NCBI RefSeq assembly: GCF_003031265.1
Contig: NZ_CP019966.1
Span: forward strand, 3,100,001-3,164,000
Direction: 5' to 3'
DNA from: Rhodopseudomonas palustris
GTDB taxonomy: Bacteria > Pseudomonadota > Alphaproteobacteria > Rhizobiales > Xanthobacteraceae
DNA length: 64,000 bases
Made by a program: the position numbers and the translations under genes. Below, piece after piece: positions 37,576 through 47,295 of this stretch (its first letter is position 1; each line of letters opens with the position of its first letter). Under the pieces are notes generated by a model. That model ran no database searches and was not told the DNA's origin. It saw nothing but the letters and a program-made list of their open reading frames with translations.

Positions 37576-38886
37576 TTATTGGTGCTGATCATCCTCGCCG
37601 TGGGCGTCGTGCTCAGCGTCCTCGTCGGAGCCTTCCGGCTCAGCGGTATCGAGTTCCGGAGCGTCGGTCTGGTCGGTCTCGTCTTCCCCGGTTTCGACGT
37701 CATCAGACGCGACGTCGTCCGCCTCGGCGACGACGTCCTCATCCTGATCATCCGATGCGACCAGTTCCACTTCGACGGTCTCGATCTCTATGCTGACGTC
37801 CTCCTCGGCATCGAAATCGCCAGAGTCGGCCTGTTCGGCTTCCAGCTCGCCATCGTCGACTTCGCCGACTTCGGCGGCGTCTTCGATCTCGCCGGTCTCG
37901 CCGGTCTCGTCGGCCTCCTCGGTCTCGGCGAAGCCGGTTTCGGCCTCGGCCTCATCGTCAGAGGTCTCGACAAAGCCGGTTTCGACCGGTTCGGCGTCGT
38001 CATGCGAGGTCTCGGCGAAACCGACTTCCGGCGCGGCCGCATCCTGCTCAGAAGCTTCGGCAACGCCCAGCTGGGCCTCGCCGATCTCCGCGGCGCTCAC
38101 GGCCACGGCGGTTTCCGACGCCGCAGCTTCGGCGGCCCCGGCTTCGCCCTCCAGATCCAGCTCGGGGTCGGCTTGCGGCGCCAGCGCCAGGTCGAGATCG
38201 CCGGGCTCGAGCGGGTCTTCGTCTTCGCGCAGCGCTGGATCGTCCGACGGCGTCGGCACGCTGAAGCCGGTCGGCAGGCGGGTGTCGAGCAGGCCGGTGC
38301 CCTTGAGTTCTTCGAGGCCCGGCAGGTCGGTGAGCGACTCCAGGCTGAACTGCGACAGGAACGCTTCGGTGGTGCCGAAGGTCAGCGGCCGGCCCGGCGT
38401 CTTGCGACGGCCACGCGGCTTGATCCAGCCGGTCTCCAGCAGCACGTCGAGCGTGCCCTTCGAGGTCGCCACGCCGCGGATCTCTTCGATCTCAACCCGG
38501 GTGATCGGCTGGTGATAAGCGATGATCGCCAGCATCTCGATCGCGGCACGCGACAGCTTCCGCGTTTCGGTGGACTCGCGCGTCATCAGCCAGGCGAGAT
38601 CGCCGGCGGTGCGGAACGTCCACTTGTTGGCAATGCGGACGAGATTCACGCCGCGACCGGCGTAGTCCTCCTGCAACTGCTTCAGCGCGACCTTGACGTC
38701 CACGCCTTCCGGCATGCGCTTGGCGAGCGCAGCCTGATCGAGCGGCTCAGGGGACGCGAACAGCAGGGCTTCGAGCAGACGCAGCTCCTCGGGCCGGGAC
38801 TGCGGCTGCTGTTCGGCGCTGTCATCAGCGAGATGTTCGACCGGCTGTTCGAACTCCACGATGCGCTTCTCCGCCAGACTTGCCAT
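37576..38886 (-). CDS. scpB: Segregation and condensation protein B with a long acidic tail
   Basis: 436 residues, about twice the usual ScpB length. Residues 30-215 are the ScpB pair of winged helices (LRLLEALLFASPEPLDQAAL, LSRAAIEMLAIIAYHQPITR, IKPRGRRKTPGRPLTFGTTE). Residues about 215-436 are a highly acidic tail with repeats such as VGFAETS, TGFVETS and TGFAETEE, and little predicted order. ScpB with ScpA and SMC condenses chromosomes. The ATG at 38886 follows AAGGAG at 8 nt, better than the GTG-like start 21 nt upstream. It follows scpA by 20 nt. Confidence 0.93.
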   Translation of the reverse strand: MASLAEKRIVEFEQPVEHLADDSAEQQPQSRPEELRLLEALLFASPEPLDQAALAKRMPEGVDVKVALKQLQEDYAGRGVNLVRIANKWTFRTAGDLAWLMTRESTETRKLSRAAIEMLAIIAYHQPITRVEIEEIRGVATSKGTLDVLLETGWIKPRGRRKTPGRPLTFGTTEAFLSQFSLESLTDLPGLEELKGTGLLDTRLPTGFSVPTPSDDPALREDEDPLEPGDLDLALAPQADPELDLEGEAGAAEAAASETAVAVSAAEIGEAQLGVAEASEQDAAAPEVGFAETSHDDAEPVETGFVETSDDEAEAETGFAETEEADETGETGEIEDAAEVGEVDDGELEAEQADSGDFDAEEDVSIEIETVEVELVASDDQDEDVVAEADDVASDDVETGEDETDQTDAPELDTAEPEGSDEDAEHDAHGEDDQHQ

Positions 38887-38906
38887 GGCTCGGTCTCCTT
38901 CTTCCA

Positions 38907-39740
38907 CTACCCGACCGGAGCATCCGGTAAGGCTGCCGCTTCCATCGCTGGAGACGGCGGACGCTTACGAAAATACAAAGGCGCCAAGGGGCCCGACTGA
39001 TGCAGCTCGACCTCGCCCTCGCGCACCAGTTCGAGCGCGGCCGCGAAGCTCGACGCCAGCACGGTGGCGCGCTGGGTCGGATCGGGCATGTAGCGCAGCA
39101 AATATTCGTCGAGCCGGCTCCAATCCTCGGCGAGCCCGACCAGGCGCTCCAGCGACGCGCGCGCTTCGCTCAGCGACCACACCGTGCGCTTGGCAAGATG
39201 CACGGTGGTGAGCACGCGCGACTGGCGCTGCGACGCGTAGGCACTGAGCAGGTCGTACAGCGTCGCCGTGAATTTCGGATGCTTGATCTCGGCGATCTCT
39301 TCGACCTGACCACGCGGGAAGATGTCGCGATTGAGCTGGGCGCGGGTCATCAGCCGGTTGGCGGCTTCGCGGATCGCTTCGAGGCGGCGCAGCCGGTTGG
39401 CCAGCGCGTTCGCCATGTCCTCGGCGCTCGGACCTTCCTGGGCCGGCGGTTCCGGCAACAGCAGGCGCGACTTCAGGAAGGCGAGCCACGCCGCCATCAC
39501 CAGATAGTCGGCGGCGAGTTCGAGCCGGATCTTCCGCGCTTCTTCGATGAACAGCAGATACTGATCGGCGAGCGCCAGGATCGAGATCTTATGCAGGTCG
39601 ACCTTCTGCTGCCGCGCCAGCGTGAGCAGCAGGTCGAGCGGGCCTTCATAGCCCTCGACGTCGATGACGAGCGCGTCGTCCTGGTCGGCCTGCTGCTCGA
39701 CAGGCCGGCCAGTCTCGAATTGCAGAATCTCAGCGGTCAT
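38907..39740 (-). CDS. scpA: Segregation and condensation protein A
   Basis: 277 residues. ScpA is the kleisin that bridges SMC heads. The N-terminal YEGPLDLLLTLARQQKVDLH, LADQYLLFIEEARKIRLELA and YLVMAAWLAFLKSRLLLP motifs are diagnostic. The C-terminal winged helix is present. The ATG at 39740 overlaps the nagZ stop (ATGA at 39737-39740), showing coupling; the longer frame upstream lies inside nagZ. Confidence 0.95.
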   Translation of the reverse strand: MTAEILQFETGRPVEQQADQDDALVIDVEGYEGPLDLLLTLARQQKVDLHKISILALADQYLLFIEEARKIRLELAADYLVMAAWLAFLKSRLLLPEPPAQEGPSAEDMANALANRLRRLEAIREAANRLMTRAQLNRDIFPRGQVEEIAEIKHPKFTATLYDLLSAYASQRQSRVLTTVHLAKRTVWSLSEARASLERLVGLAEDWSRLDEYLLRYMPDPTQRATVLASSFAAALELVREGEVELHQSGPLAPLYFRKRPPSPAMEAAALPDAPVG

Positions 39741-40762
39741 GCGCCCACCTTTGCGCGGCCGATCAATGCGTCGAGTTCGGCACGCGCCGCCGCGCGGTCG
39801 AACGGCTGGGGAGCATGGCGGGCGGCCAGCGCCCCCTCGGCGCGGACCAGCGCCCTGCCCTGAAGCTCCGGAGTCTCGGCCACCACCTGGCGCATCTCGT
39901 CGAGCTTGCCGTTGCAATGCAGGACGACGTCGCAGCCCGCCGCGACGATCGCGCGGGTGCGCTCGGCGATGCTGCCGGCCAGCGCGTTCATCGAGACGTC
40001 GTCGCTCATCAGCAATCCTTGGAACCCGATCGATTCGCGAATCACCTGGTCGATGATTGTCGCAGAAGTGGTCGCGGGTTGGGCGGCATCGAGCGCGCTA
40101 AACACAACATGTGCAGTCATCGCCATCGGCAGATCGGCGAGCGGCCGGAACGCGGCGAAGTCGGTGCGGTCGAGTTCCTCGCGCGCCGTGTCGACCGTCG
40201 GCAGGCGATGATGGCTGTCGGCAGTGGCGCGGCCATGACCGGGGATATGCTTGAGCACCGGCAGCACGCCGCCCTGCGCCAGGCCGTCGGTGACGGCGCG
40301 GGCGATCGCCGCGACCTTGTCCGGGCTGGTGCCGTAGGCGCGGTCGCCGATCACCGCATCGGCGCCGGCGATCGGCACGTCGGCCAGCGGCAGGCAGTCA
40401 ACGGTGATACCGAGCGCGGCGAGATCGTCCGCAATCAGCCGGGCGCTCAGCCGCGCGGCGGTCAGCCCGGCCTCGGGATCGACGTCGTAGAGCGCGGAGA
40501 ACACCGCACCCGGCGGATACACCGGCCAATGCGGCGGTCCGAGCCGCTGCACCCGGCCACCTTCCTGGTCGATCAGGACCGGCGCGTCCGGGGAATCCAC
40601 GGTTCCACGCAATTCTTCAACCAGCGCTTTGACTTGCGCCGGGTTGTCGACATTACGCTTGAACAGGATGAAGCCCCAGGGACGAGATTCGCGGAGAAAT
40701 CCGCGCTCATCGTCGCTGAGGCTTAAGCCGGCAATACCGGTGATGAAAGCGCGCGGTGCCAT
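39737..40762 (-). CDS. nagZ: Beta-N-acetylhexosaminidase NagZ
   Basis: 341 residues, glycoside hydrolase family 3. NagZ removes GlcNAc from cell-wall muropeptides in recycling. Diagnostic motifs: LIDQEGGRVQRL, KHIPGHGRATADSHH with the catalytic His loop, and LLMSDDVSMNAL with the nucleophile Asp. Start at 40762 (MAPRAFITGIAG). Coupled by overlap to scpA downstream, and 49 nt after the SPOR gene. Confidence 0.96.
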   Translation of the reverse strand: MAPRAFITGIAGLSLSDDERGFLRESRPWGFILFKRNVDNPAQVKALVEELRGTVDSPDAPVLIDQEGGRVQRLGPPHWPVYPPGAVFSALYDVDPEAGLTAARLSARLIADDLAALGITVDCLPLADVPIAGADAVIGDRAYGTSPDKVAAIARAVTDGLAQGGVLPVLKHIPGHGRATADSHHRLPTVDTAREELDRTDFAAFRPLADLPMAMTAHVVFSALDAAQPATTSATIIDQVIRESIGFQGLLMSDDVSMNALAGSIAERTRAIVAAGCDVVLHCNGKLDEMRQVVAETPELQGRALVRAEGALAARHAPQPFDRAAARAELDALIGRAKVGA

Positions 40763-40810
40763 ACATGGCCGCTTAGCCCGCGCGCGCCTCCAGGGTCAAG
40801 GAAACCGCCG

Positions 40811-42451
40811 TTAATTCCTCTGGACGACGCACTGTCCGCCGGCACTTTTTAGGTTGCCGCAGACCTGTTGGGCCTGCTCGGCGGACGAGAACGGTCCGAC
40901 CATCGCGCGGTAGTAGGTGCCCTTGCTGCCGAGATCCACCCGCTTGATCAGCGGCGGCTGCGATCCGAGCACGGACGGGAACTTGCTCTGCAGGCTGCGG
41001 TACGACGCCTTGGCGTCCGCCTCGTTGCGCTGCGACGACACCTGCACGACGTAGCCGCCGGAGGTGGCGGTCGGCTCTGACGCAGGCGCCGAGGCGACGC
41101 GCTGCGGCCGCGGCGCTGCGGTCTCGGCCGAATTCGGCGACAGCGACAGCGGCGTATTGCCCGCCGAGGCGTTGGCGTCGGCAACGCCGCGTGCGGGCGT
41201 CCGGGCGGCAGGCGCCGCGGTGCGGGCCGCACCGGCGGGCTGAGCCGCCGCATCGGCCTGATCCGGGCGGATGCTGTAGGTCTTGATCTTCCGCGGCTCG
41301 TCACCCGCCAGCGTGCCGTTGTTCGGCGGCGGCGTCAGGTTCGGCTTGGCACCGGGCGCGACGCTCGCGACCGGCGGCGGATTGGGGTTCTGGTTGAGCT
41401 GCGGCAGCACGACCCGCGGGCCCGAACCGGGCATCCGCGACGGATCGGCGGCCGGCTGCTCTTCCCGAGAAACCAACGCTTCGACGCCATTGCTGGACGC
41501 GAGGCGATCCTGGATCGGCTTACCGGCGTTGTCGTTGGACGGGCCCGGAATCTTGGTCGGGCTGGTATCAGCCTTGATCACCGGCGGTTCACCGGTGCGG
41601 GTGGTGCCGGCGAAGGTGCGATACGCCAGCGCGCCTCCGGTACCGACCACCGCAAGCGCGAGGATCGCGACCACCGTCACCATCGTATTGCGGCGCGGCT
41701 TCAGTGCACCCTGCTCGGCTTGATCGTCGTAGCCGTCTTCGTATCCGTATGGCGACTCCTGGTAGCCGCCGATCGGCGCGGGATCGGCCGGAAGCTGACC
41801 GTACAGCGCCTCGTCGTAGCGATCAGGCTCCAGCGACGTCGCAGGAAGCGGTTCGAATTGCGGGTCGTAGTGCACGCGATCCGGCGGCGGCAGATCGAGC
41901 TGACGCTGCTCCGGCGGCGCCGGCGGCGCCGGCGGCGTCGGGTCGAACCGCGGATCGAGCGAGCGCAGATCCATCGCGGGCTGTTCGATCGGCCGCATCT
42001 GCAATGGGTTCGGATCAATCGGCGGCTGGATCGCCGGCGCGCGCTCGAAGCTCGGAGCCTCAGCGCGGCGCGGCGGTGCCGCATTGATGAATGACGGCGG
42101 CCGGCTGAAATCCGGCTCCGGTGCAAAGGTCGGCTCCTGGGTGCGCGCCGGCTCAGGCGCACGGGTTGTCTGGCGATGCTGCATCCACGATGGCATCGGC
42201 GGCGGCGACAACTCGTCCTCGGCCTGCGGCGGCACCGGACGGCTGGCGCGGAAATCGGTGGAGCGCGTCTGCGGTGCGACCGGCGGCGCCGGCTCGGTGC
42301 GCGGAGCGGTCTGGCCGAACGGATCGGTCTGACCGATCAGGCGCGCGAGTTCGGCGAGCGGATCGTTTTCCGGCTTCTGCGGATAGCGGGACGACGCCCG
42401 GCTGTCGTCATCGTCCAGCGGAAAAGGTCGGCTCTGATATCGATCCGTCAT
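40811..42451 (-). CDS. SPOR-domain membrane protein
   Basis: 546 residues. A long cytoplasmic Pro-rich region (1-225), one membrane helix near 230-250 (TVVAILALAVVGTGGALAYR), a Pro/Ala-rich periplasmic stretch, and a C-terminal SPOR domain (about 465-545, GGYVVQVSSQRNEADAKASY, then YYRAMVGPFSSAEQAQQVC). SPOR domains bind denuded glycan strands at the septum. The position upstream of nagZ is conserved in alphaproteobacteria, where the gene is often called FtsN-like. The start is the ATG at 42451; an ATG at 42469 is in frame. Confidence 0.85.
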   Translation of the reverse strand: MTDRYQSRPFPLDDDDSRASSRYPQKPENDPLAELARLIGQTDPFGQTAPRTEPAPPVAPQTRSTDFRASRPVPPQAEDELSPPPMPSWMQHRQTTRAPEPARTQEPTFAPEPDFSRPPSFINAAPPRRAEAPSFERAPAIQPPIDPNPLQMRPIEQPAMDLRSLDPRFDPTPPAPPAPPEQRQLDLPPPDRVHYDPQFEPLPATSLEPDRYDEALYGQLPADPAPIGGYQESPYGYEDGYDDQAEQGALKPRRNTMVTVVAILALAVVGTGGALAYRTFAGTTRTGEPPVIKADTSPTKIPGPSNDNAGKPIQDRLASSNGVEALVSREEQPAADPSRMPGSGPRVVLPQLNQNPNPPPVASVAPGAKPNLTPPPNNGTLAGDEPRKIKTYSIRPDQADAAAQPAGAARTAAPAARTPARGVADANASAGNTPLSLSPNSAETAAPRPQRVASAPASEPTATSGGYVVQVSSQRNEADAKASYRSLQSKFPSVLGSQPPLIKRVDLGSKGTYYRAMVGPFSSAEQAQQVCGNLKSAGGQCVVQRN

Positions 42452-42553
42452 CGTGATGTCGCGTCCCATTCGGGAAAGCTGCCCAAGGCGCCCTCGCAGA
42501 CGACACGGCCGCTCTCACAAGCCGCTCCAGATCCCCATCTGACGGCCGATCCC

Positions 42554-44347
42554 CTATCGCATCTCGTCCGGCGCAGTGACGCCGAGAATGGCGAGCCCCG
42601 AGGCCAAAACCGAGACGACGCCTTGGACCATCGCCAAGCGCGCCCTGGTAATCTCTGCATCATTATTGATAATGAAGCGTAAATGAGGCAAATCGCGGCC
42701 ATGCGTCCAAAGCGCATGAAATTCGCTCGCGAGCTCATTGAGATAAAACGCGATTCTGTGCGGCTCGTGAGCCTGGGCGGCGGCTTCGACGATCCGCGGA
42801 TAGAGCGCAAGTCGCTTCAATAGTTCGAGCTCGGCCGGATCGTTCAGGCGCTCCAGCGGCGCCTGCCGCAGCATCGCAGCCCGCACCTTCGAATCCTCGG
42901 GCAGATCCGGTACCACCTCCCGCGCGTTGCGGAAGATCGAATGGCCGCGCGCGTGGCCGTACTGGACGTAGAACACCGGATTGTCTTTCGACTGCTCGAT
43001 CACCTTGGCGAGGTCGAAGTCGAGCACCGCATCGTTCTTGCGGAACAGCATCATGAAGCGGACGGCGTCGGAACCAACCTCATCCACCACTTCACGTAAC
43101 GTGACGAAGTCGCCGGCCCGCTTGGACATCTTCACCGGCTCGCCGTTGCGCAGCAGCCGCACGAGCTGAACGATCTTAACGTCGAGCGCGCCCTTGCCGG
43201 CCGTCACCGCCTGGATCGCGGCCTGCATCCGCTTGATATAGCCGCCGTGGTCGGCGCCCCAGACGTCGACCATGTTGGCGAAGCCGGCGTCGAACTTGAC
43301 CTTGTGATAGGCGATGTCGGACGCGAAGTAGGTGTAGGAGCCATCCGACTTCAGCAGCGGCCGATCGACGTCGTCGCCATAGGCGGTGGCGCGGAACAGC
43401 GTCTGTTCGCGGTCCTCATAGTCTTCCACCGGCGCGCCCTTCGGCGGCGGCAGCCGGCCCTGATACACGTCGCCCTTGGCACGCAGGAACTCGATGGTCT
43501 CGGCAACGCGGTTGCGGCCGCCTTCGATCAGCGAACGCTCCGAGAAGAACACCTCGTGGGTGATGTTCAGCGCGGCAAGGTCGCCCTTGATCGCTTCCAT
43601 CATCATCGCGATCGCCTTGGCGCGGACGGTCGGCAGCCACTGCGCTTCCGGCAGTTCCTTGAGCGACGCGCCGTGCTCGGCTTTCAGCGCCTCGCCGACC
43701 GGCTTGAGGTAATCGCCCGGATACAGCCCTTCCGGAATCTCGCCGATCGCCTCGCCGAGCGCTTCGCGGTAACGCAGGAAGGCGGAGCGCGCCAGCACGT
43801 CAACCTGGGCGCCGGCGTCGTTGATGTAGTACTCGCGGGTGACGGCAAAGCCGGCGGTGTCGAGCAGATTGGCCAGCGCATCGCCGAACACCGCGCCGCG
43901 GCAGTGGCCAACATGCATCGGCCCGGTCGGATTGGCCGAGACGTATTCGACGTTGACCTTCTCGCCGCCGCCGATGGTGCTGCGGCCGTAACCTGTGCCA
44001 GCGTCGAGCACGGCGCGCAGCGCCTCCGCCCACACCGCCGGCTTCAGCGTCAGGTTGATGAAGCCGGGCCCGGCGATCGCGACCTGGTCGATCAGCTCCT
44101 CGGCGCGCAGCTTGTCGGCGATCTTGTCGGCGAGATCGCGCGGCTTGGCCTTGGCGTCCTTGGCCAGCACCATCGCGGCGTTGGTCGCCATGTCGCCGTG
44201 GGAGGCGTCCTTTGGCGGCTCGACCACGATACGCGACAGGTCGATCCCGGCGGGCAGAGCGCCCTCTTCGATCAGCGCCCCGCACACAGCGTGCACGCGC
44301 GACAGGAGACGGGCGAAAAGATGCGTGGACATCGGGAGCTCGGCCAT
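42554..44347 (-). CDS. argS: Arginyl-tRNA synthetase
   Basis: 597 residues, class I synthetase. The HIGH-type motif is [19 protein letters not shown], and [12 protein letters not shown] is the KMSKS loop. The C-terminal DALR anticodon-binding domain ends in [14 protein letters not shown]. Candidate starts are ATG 44347 ([10 protein letters not shown]), ATG 44332 (MSTHLF) and a TTG at 44356; none has a strong ribosome site. I chose 44347. It lies 51 nt after dgt. Confidence 0.95.
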   Translation of the reverse strand: MAELPMSTHLFARLLSRVHAVCGALIEEGALPAGIDLSRIVVEPPKDASHGDMATNAAMVLAKDAKAKPRDLADKIADKLRAEELIDQVAIAGPGFINLTLKPAVWAEALRAVLDAGTGYGRSTIGGGEKVNVEYVSANPTGPMHVGHCRGAVFGDALANLLDTAGFAVTREYYINDAGAQVDVLARSAFLRYREALGEAIGEIPEGLYPGDYLKPVGEALKAEHGASLKELPEAQWLPTVRAKAIAMMMEAIKGDLAALNITHEVFFSERSLIEGGRNRVAETIEFLRAKGDVYQGRLPPPKGAPVEDYEDREQTLFRATAYGDDVDRPLLKSDGSYTYFASDIAYHKVKFDAGFANMVDVWGADHGGYIKRMQAAIQAVTAGKGALDVKIVQLVRLLRNGEPVKMSKRAGDFVTLREVVDEVGSDAVRFMMLFRKNDAVLDFDLAKVIEQSKDNPVFYVQYGHARGHSIFRNAREVVPDLPEDSKVRAAMLRQAPLERLNDPAELELLKRLALYPRIVEAAAQAHEPHRIAFYLNELASEFHALWTHGRDLPHLRFIINNDAEITRARLAMVQGVVSVLASGLAILGVTAPDEMR

Positions 44348-44398
44348 ATCTGACAAGGGGAAAATGGAGCGGCCGTTTCGGGCCGGTCGAGGCGCCGC

Positions 44399-45613
44399 CT
44401 AACGCAAATCCGGGGTCGAGTCAAAAAGCCGCTGATGCTCGGCGAGCGCGTAGCGGTCAGTCATCCCGGCGATGAAATTGCGAATCCGCAGCAGCCGGTC
44501 GGCTTCGCACTCGGCCACCGGGCCGTTGGCCGGCAGCCAGTCCGGCGGCAGGTCCGACGGATGGTCGCAATAGCGCTGAAACAGGTCGGCGACGATCGCC
44601 TCGGCGTCACGCATCACCTTCATCACCCGCTCGGCGCGGTACATCCGGGTCCATAGGAACGCCTTGATCTCGGCCTCGGCTTTGGCTGTCTCGGCCGGAA
44701 ACGCCACCAGCGCCCGCTCCGCACGGCGAACGTCATCCGCCGAGCCCGGCCCCGCCTCGCTGATCCGACGCTCCGCCTCGGCCGCGACCGTGCCGATGAA
44801 GTGCGAGATCAGCTCGCGCACCAGCTCGGCGCCGCGCCGGCCGTCGTCGAGCCCCGGATAGCGCTTATCGATCGCGGCGATAATCCGCGCCGCCAGCGGC
44901 ACCTCCACCAGATCGTCGATGCCGAACAGGCCGGCGCGCAGGCCGTCGTCGATGTCGTGGGCGTCGTAGGCGATGTCGTCGGCGATCGCCGCCACCTGGG
45001 CCTCGAGCGAGGCGAAGCTCCACAGCTGCAGATCGAAGCGCTGGTTGAACTCGGTGATGCCGCGCGGCACGCCATGCTCGGCATAACGCGGCAGCGGCGC
45101 GCCGGCGCGGTCGGTGAGCGGGCCATTGTGCTTGACCACGCCTTCCAGCGTCTCCCAGGTCAGGTTGAGCCCGTCGAACTCGGGATAGCGGTGTTCGAGT
45201 GCCGTCAGCACCCGCAGCGTCTGCGCATTATGGTCGAAGCCGCCGGCATCCTTCAGGCAAGCGTCGAGCGCGCGCTCGCCGGCGTGGCCGAACGGCGGAT
45301 GGCCGAGGTCGTGGGCCAGCGCCAGCGTTTCGGTGAGGTCTTCGTCGAGCCCGAGCTGGCGGGCCAGCGCGCGGGCGATCTGCGCCACTTCGAGGCTGTG
45401 GGTCAGCCGGGTTCGGTAGTGATCGCCTTCGTGAAAAACGAAGACTTGGGTCTTGTGCTTCAGCCGGCGAAACGCGTTGGAATGGATGACGCGGTCGCAA
45501 TCGCGGCGAAACGCGCTGCGGATCCGGCTCGGCGGCTCATGGAATTGCCGGCCGCGGCTGTGGTCCGGATCGCAGCCAAAGGCTGCACGGGGAGCTGCCA
45601 TACCGACCGACAC
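44399..45613 (-). CDS. dgt: dGTPase-like HD-domain deoxynucleoside triphosphohydrolase
   Basis: About 404 residues. The HD phosphohydrolase motifs are clear: [37 protein letters not shown], and [17 protein letters not shown]. Type 2 dNTP triphosphohydrolases remove triphosphate from dNTPs and affect DNA precursor pools. The start is probably the GTG at 45613 (AAGGACGAG upstream) or the ATG at 45601. The divergent erpA gene starts 106 nt away. Confidence 0.93.
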   Translation of the reverse strand: MSVGMAAPRAAFGCDPDHSRGRQFHEPPSRIRSAFRRDCDRVIHSNAFRRLKHKTQVFVFHEGDHYRTRLTHSLEVAQIARALARQLGLDEDLTETLALAHDLGHPPFGHAGERALDACLKDAGGFDHNAQTLRVLTALEHRYPEFDGLNLTWETLEGVVKHNGPLTDRAGAPLPRYAEHGVPRGITEFNQRFDLQLWSFASLEAQVAAIADDIAYDAHDIDDGLRAGLFGIDDLVEVPLAARIIAAIDKRYPGLDDGRRGAELVRELISHFIGTVAAEAERRISEAGPGSADDVRRAERALVAFPAETAKAEAEIKAFLWTRMYRAERVMKVMRDAEAIVADLFQRYCDHPSDLPPDWLPANGPVAECEADRLLRIRNFIAGMTDRYALAEHQRLFDSTPDLR

Positions 45614-45719
45614 GCGCGCGACTCGTCCTTCAACGTTTGATTCTGCGGTGCGGCGCACTTAACTATTGTTGGCAAAGAAATCCAATGACGGGCCCTGCCC
45701 GACGACACGGAGCGGCGAG

Positions 45720-46052
45720 ATGACGGAATCAAGCGTCACCATCAGCGAACGCGCGGCGCGCCGGATCGGCGAAATCCTCAAGGGCGAAGGCCAGGGCGCG
45801 ATGCTGCGGATCAGCGTCGAAGGCGGCGGCTGCTCTGGCTTCCAGTACAAATTCGACGTCGACCGCACCAAGACCGACGACGATCTGGTGATCGCCAGGG
45901 ATGGCGCGGTGGTGCTGGTCGATTCCGCCTCGGTTCCCTTCCTGGCCGGCTCGGAAGTCGACTTCGTCGACGACCTGATCGGCGCCTCGTTCCGGGTCAA
46001 CAACCCGAACGCCACCGCCTCCTGCGGCTGCGGCACCAGCTTCTCGATCTGA
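45720..46052 (+). CDS. erpA: Iron-sulfur cluster insertion protein ErpA/IscA family
   Basis: 110 residues of the HesB/IscA A-type carrier fold. The three cluster-binding cysteines are present: Cys38 in GGGCSGFQY, and Cys102 and Cys104 in ASCGCGTSF. Such proteins carry Fe-S clusters to target enzymes. ATG at 45720 follows GGAGCGGCGAG. Divergent from dgt; in this lineage it is usually followed by xthA, but here five genes are inserted. Confidence 0.93.
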   Translation: MTESSVTISERAARRIGEILKGEGQGAMLRISVEGGGCSGFQYKFDVDRTKTDDDLVIARDGAVVLVDSASVPFLAGSEVDFVDDLIGASFRVNNPNATASCGCGTSFSI

Positions 46053-46078
46053 CGACCTCGCCGACAGGACGGTTGCGG

Positions 46079-46101
46079 CGGCTGGGTAGCACCCGCAGCC
46101 G
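46079..46101 (+). terminator. Possible terminator hairpin after erpA
   Basis: CGGCTG-GGG and CCCGCAGCCG arms around TAGCA form a stem with one bulged base about 27 nt after the erpA stop. No T-tract follows. Confidence 0.4.
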
Positions 46102-46281
46102 TTGGCTTTGAGACGCTCGGTCAAGACAAACGTCCCCTGCCGTACCTTCTGCTCTTGGTTCCGGTTCCCAATTCCGCTAAGGCGCGGCCAAAGAACCCTC
46201 CGAACGACCTTTTGGCAGCGCGCGATGCCCCGCGCGCTGCGCGCCATGTCGAGGATGGGTCAACAGCCCCCGGAAACCTCG

Positions 46282-47295
46282 ATGTCGTCGCCTCCCAGCG
46301 TTCCCCGTGTGCCTCTGCGCGTCTCCAGCGTCCAAGCCGGCATGATCACAGCGCTGGTGCTGGCGCTGAGCTTCGGCGCCATGCTCGCCCTCACCTTCTC
46401 GATGCAAAACGACGTGATCGCGCGGGACCGCGATCACCAGATGGCGGCGGTCAGCCAGGCGATCACCGCCGCGCTCGACGAAGCCGGACGGTTCGCGCTG
46501 ACCCAGGCGGAGACCACGGCACGGCAGCGCGCCGTCGCGCGTGCGCTTGCCGCCGGCGACCGCGCCGCGCTGACGGAGCTCACGGCCGCCCCTTATGCGT
46601 ATCTGAAAAGCCAGGGCGTGCCGGTGTTCGGCTTTCACGCCGCCGACATGACTTATCTGTTGCGGCTGCATCTGCCGGATAAGTTCGGCGACGACCTGAC
46701 GAAGTTTCGGCAGATGGTGCTCGCCGCCAACAAGACGCGGCGCTCGCAGGTCGGCCTGGAGATTGGCGTCGCCGGCACCTTCGTGCGCGGCATCGCGGTG
46801 ATCAACGACGGCGACCGCTTCGTCGGCACCGTCGAGGCCGGCCTAAATCTCGAGCCGATCCTCGAACAGGTGAAGACGCTGACCAATGCCGATATCGCGG
46901 TGGTGCTCAGCCAATCACTGGCCGAGCTGCCACCGCGTGGGCCCGGCGACAAGGGAGAACAATTCGGCGACCTGATCGCGCTCGCTTCGACCGATACACC
47001 GCTGTTCACCGGCCTGTTGCGCGACGGCGCGATCCGCCTCGCCCGCACCCGCGAGATCAGCCCGTATCGGATCGGTGGCGAGACCGGCGCGATCCTGGTG
47101 CAACCGTTGATCGACTTCTCCGGCCGGATGATCGGCAACATCGCCGCGGTGAAGAGCTTCCCGTCGCACGGCGCCGCGTTGCAGCGGACCCGGATCGAAC
47201 TGATCGCGGCGGCGCTGATCGGCACCGTGCTCGCCTTTGTCGCCTTCTCGCTGTTGGCCCGGATGCTGAGGCCGCGCGACGAGGCCCAGGCATGA
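46282..47295 (+). CDS. Stand-alone dCache_3-type sensor membrane protein
   Basis: 337 residues. One N-terminal helix (about 20-41) and one C-terminal helix (about 305-328) enclose a large periplasmic Cache domain of the dCache_3 type: FGFHAADMTYLLRLHLPDKF, GDDLTKFRQMVLAANKTRRS, VGLEIGVAGTFVRGIAVIND and FVGTVEAGLNLEPIL. Such domains are usually ligand-sensing inputs of chemoreceptors and kinases, yet here there is no signalling domain: only about ten residues follow the second helix. The ATG at 46282 follows GGAAA at 6 nt. Its stop overlaps the start of the ion-channel gene (ATGA, 47292-47295), so the two are coupled in translation. Confidence 0.85.
   Translation: MSSPPSVPRVPLRVSSVQAGMITALVLALSFGAMLALTFSMQNDVIARDRDHQMAAVSQAITAALDEAGRFALTQAETTARQRAVARALAAGDRAALTELTAAPYAYLKSQGVPVFGFHAADMTYLLRLHLPDKFGDDLTKFRQMVLAANKTRRSQVGLEIGVAGTFVRGIAVINDGDRFVGTVEAGLNLEPILEQVKTLTNADIAVVLSQSLAELPPRGPGDKGEQFGDLIALASTDTPLFTGLLRDGAIRLARTREISPYRIGGETGAILVQPLIDFSGRMIGNIAAVKSFPSHGAALQRTRIELIAAALIGTVLAFVAFSLLARMLRPRDEAQA

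Noticed and set aside
40811..42469. Repeated Pro/Arg-rich frames on both strands of the SPOR gene taken as separate genes
   Set aside because: These are shadows produced by the Pro-rich coding region.
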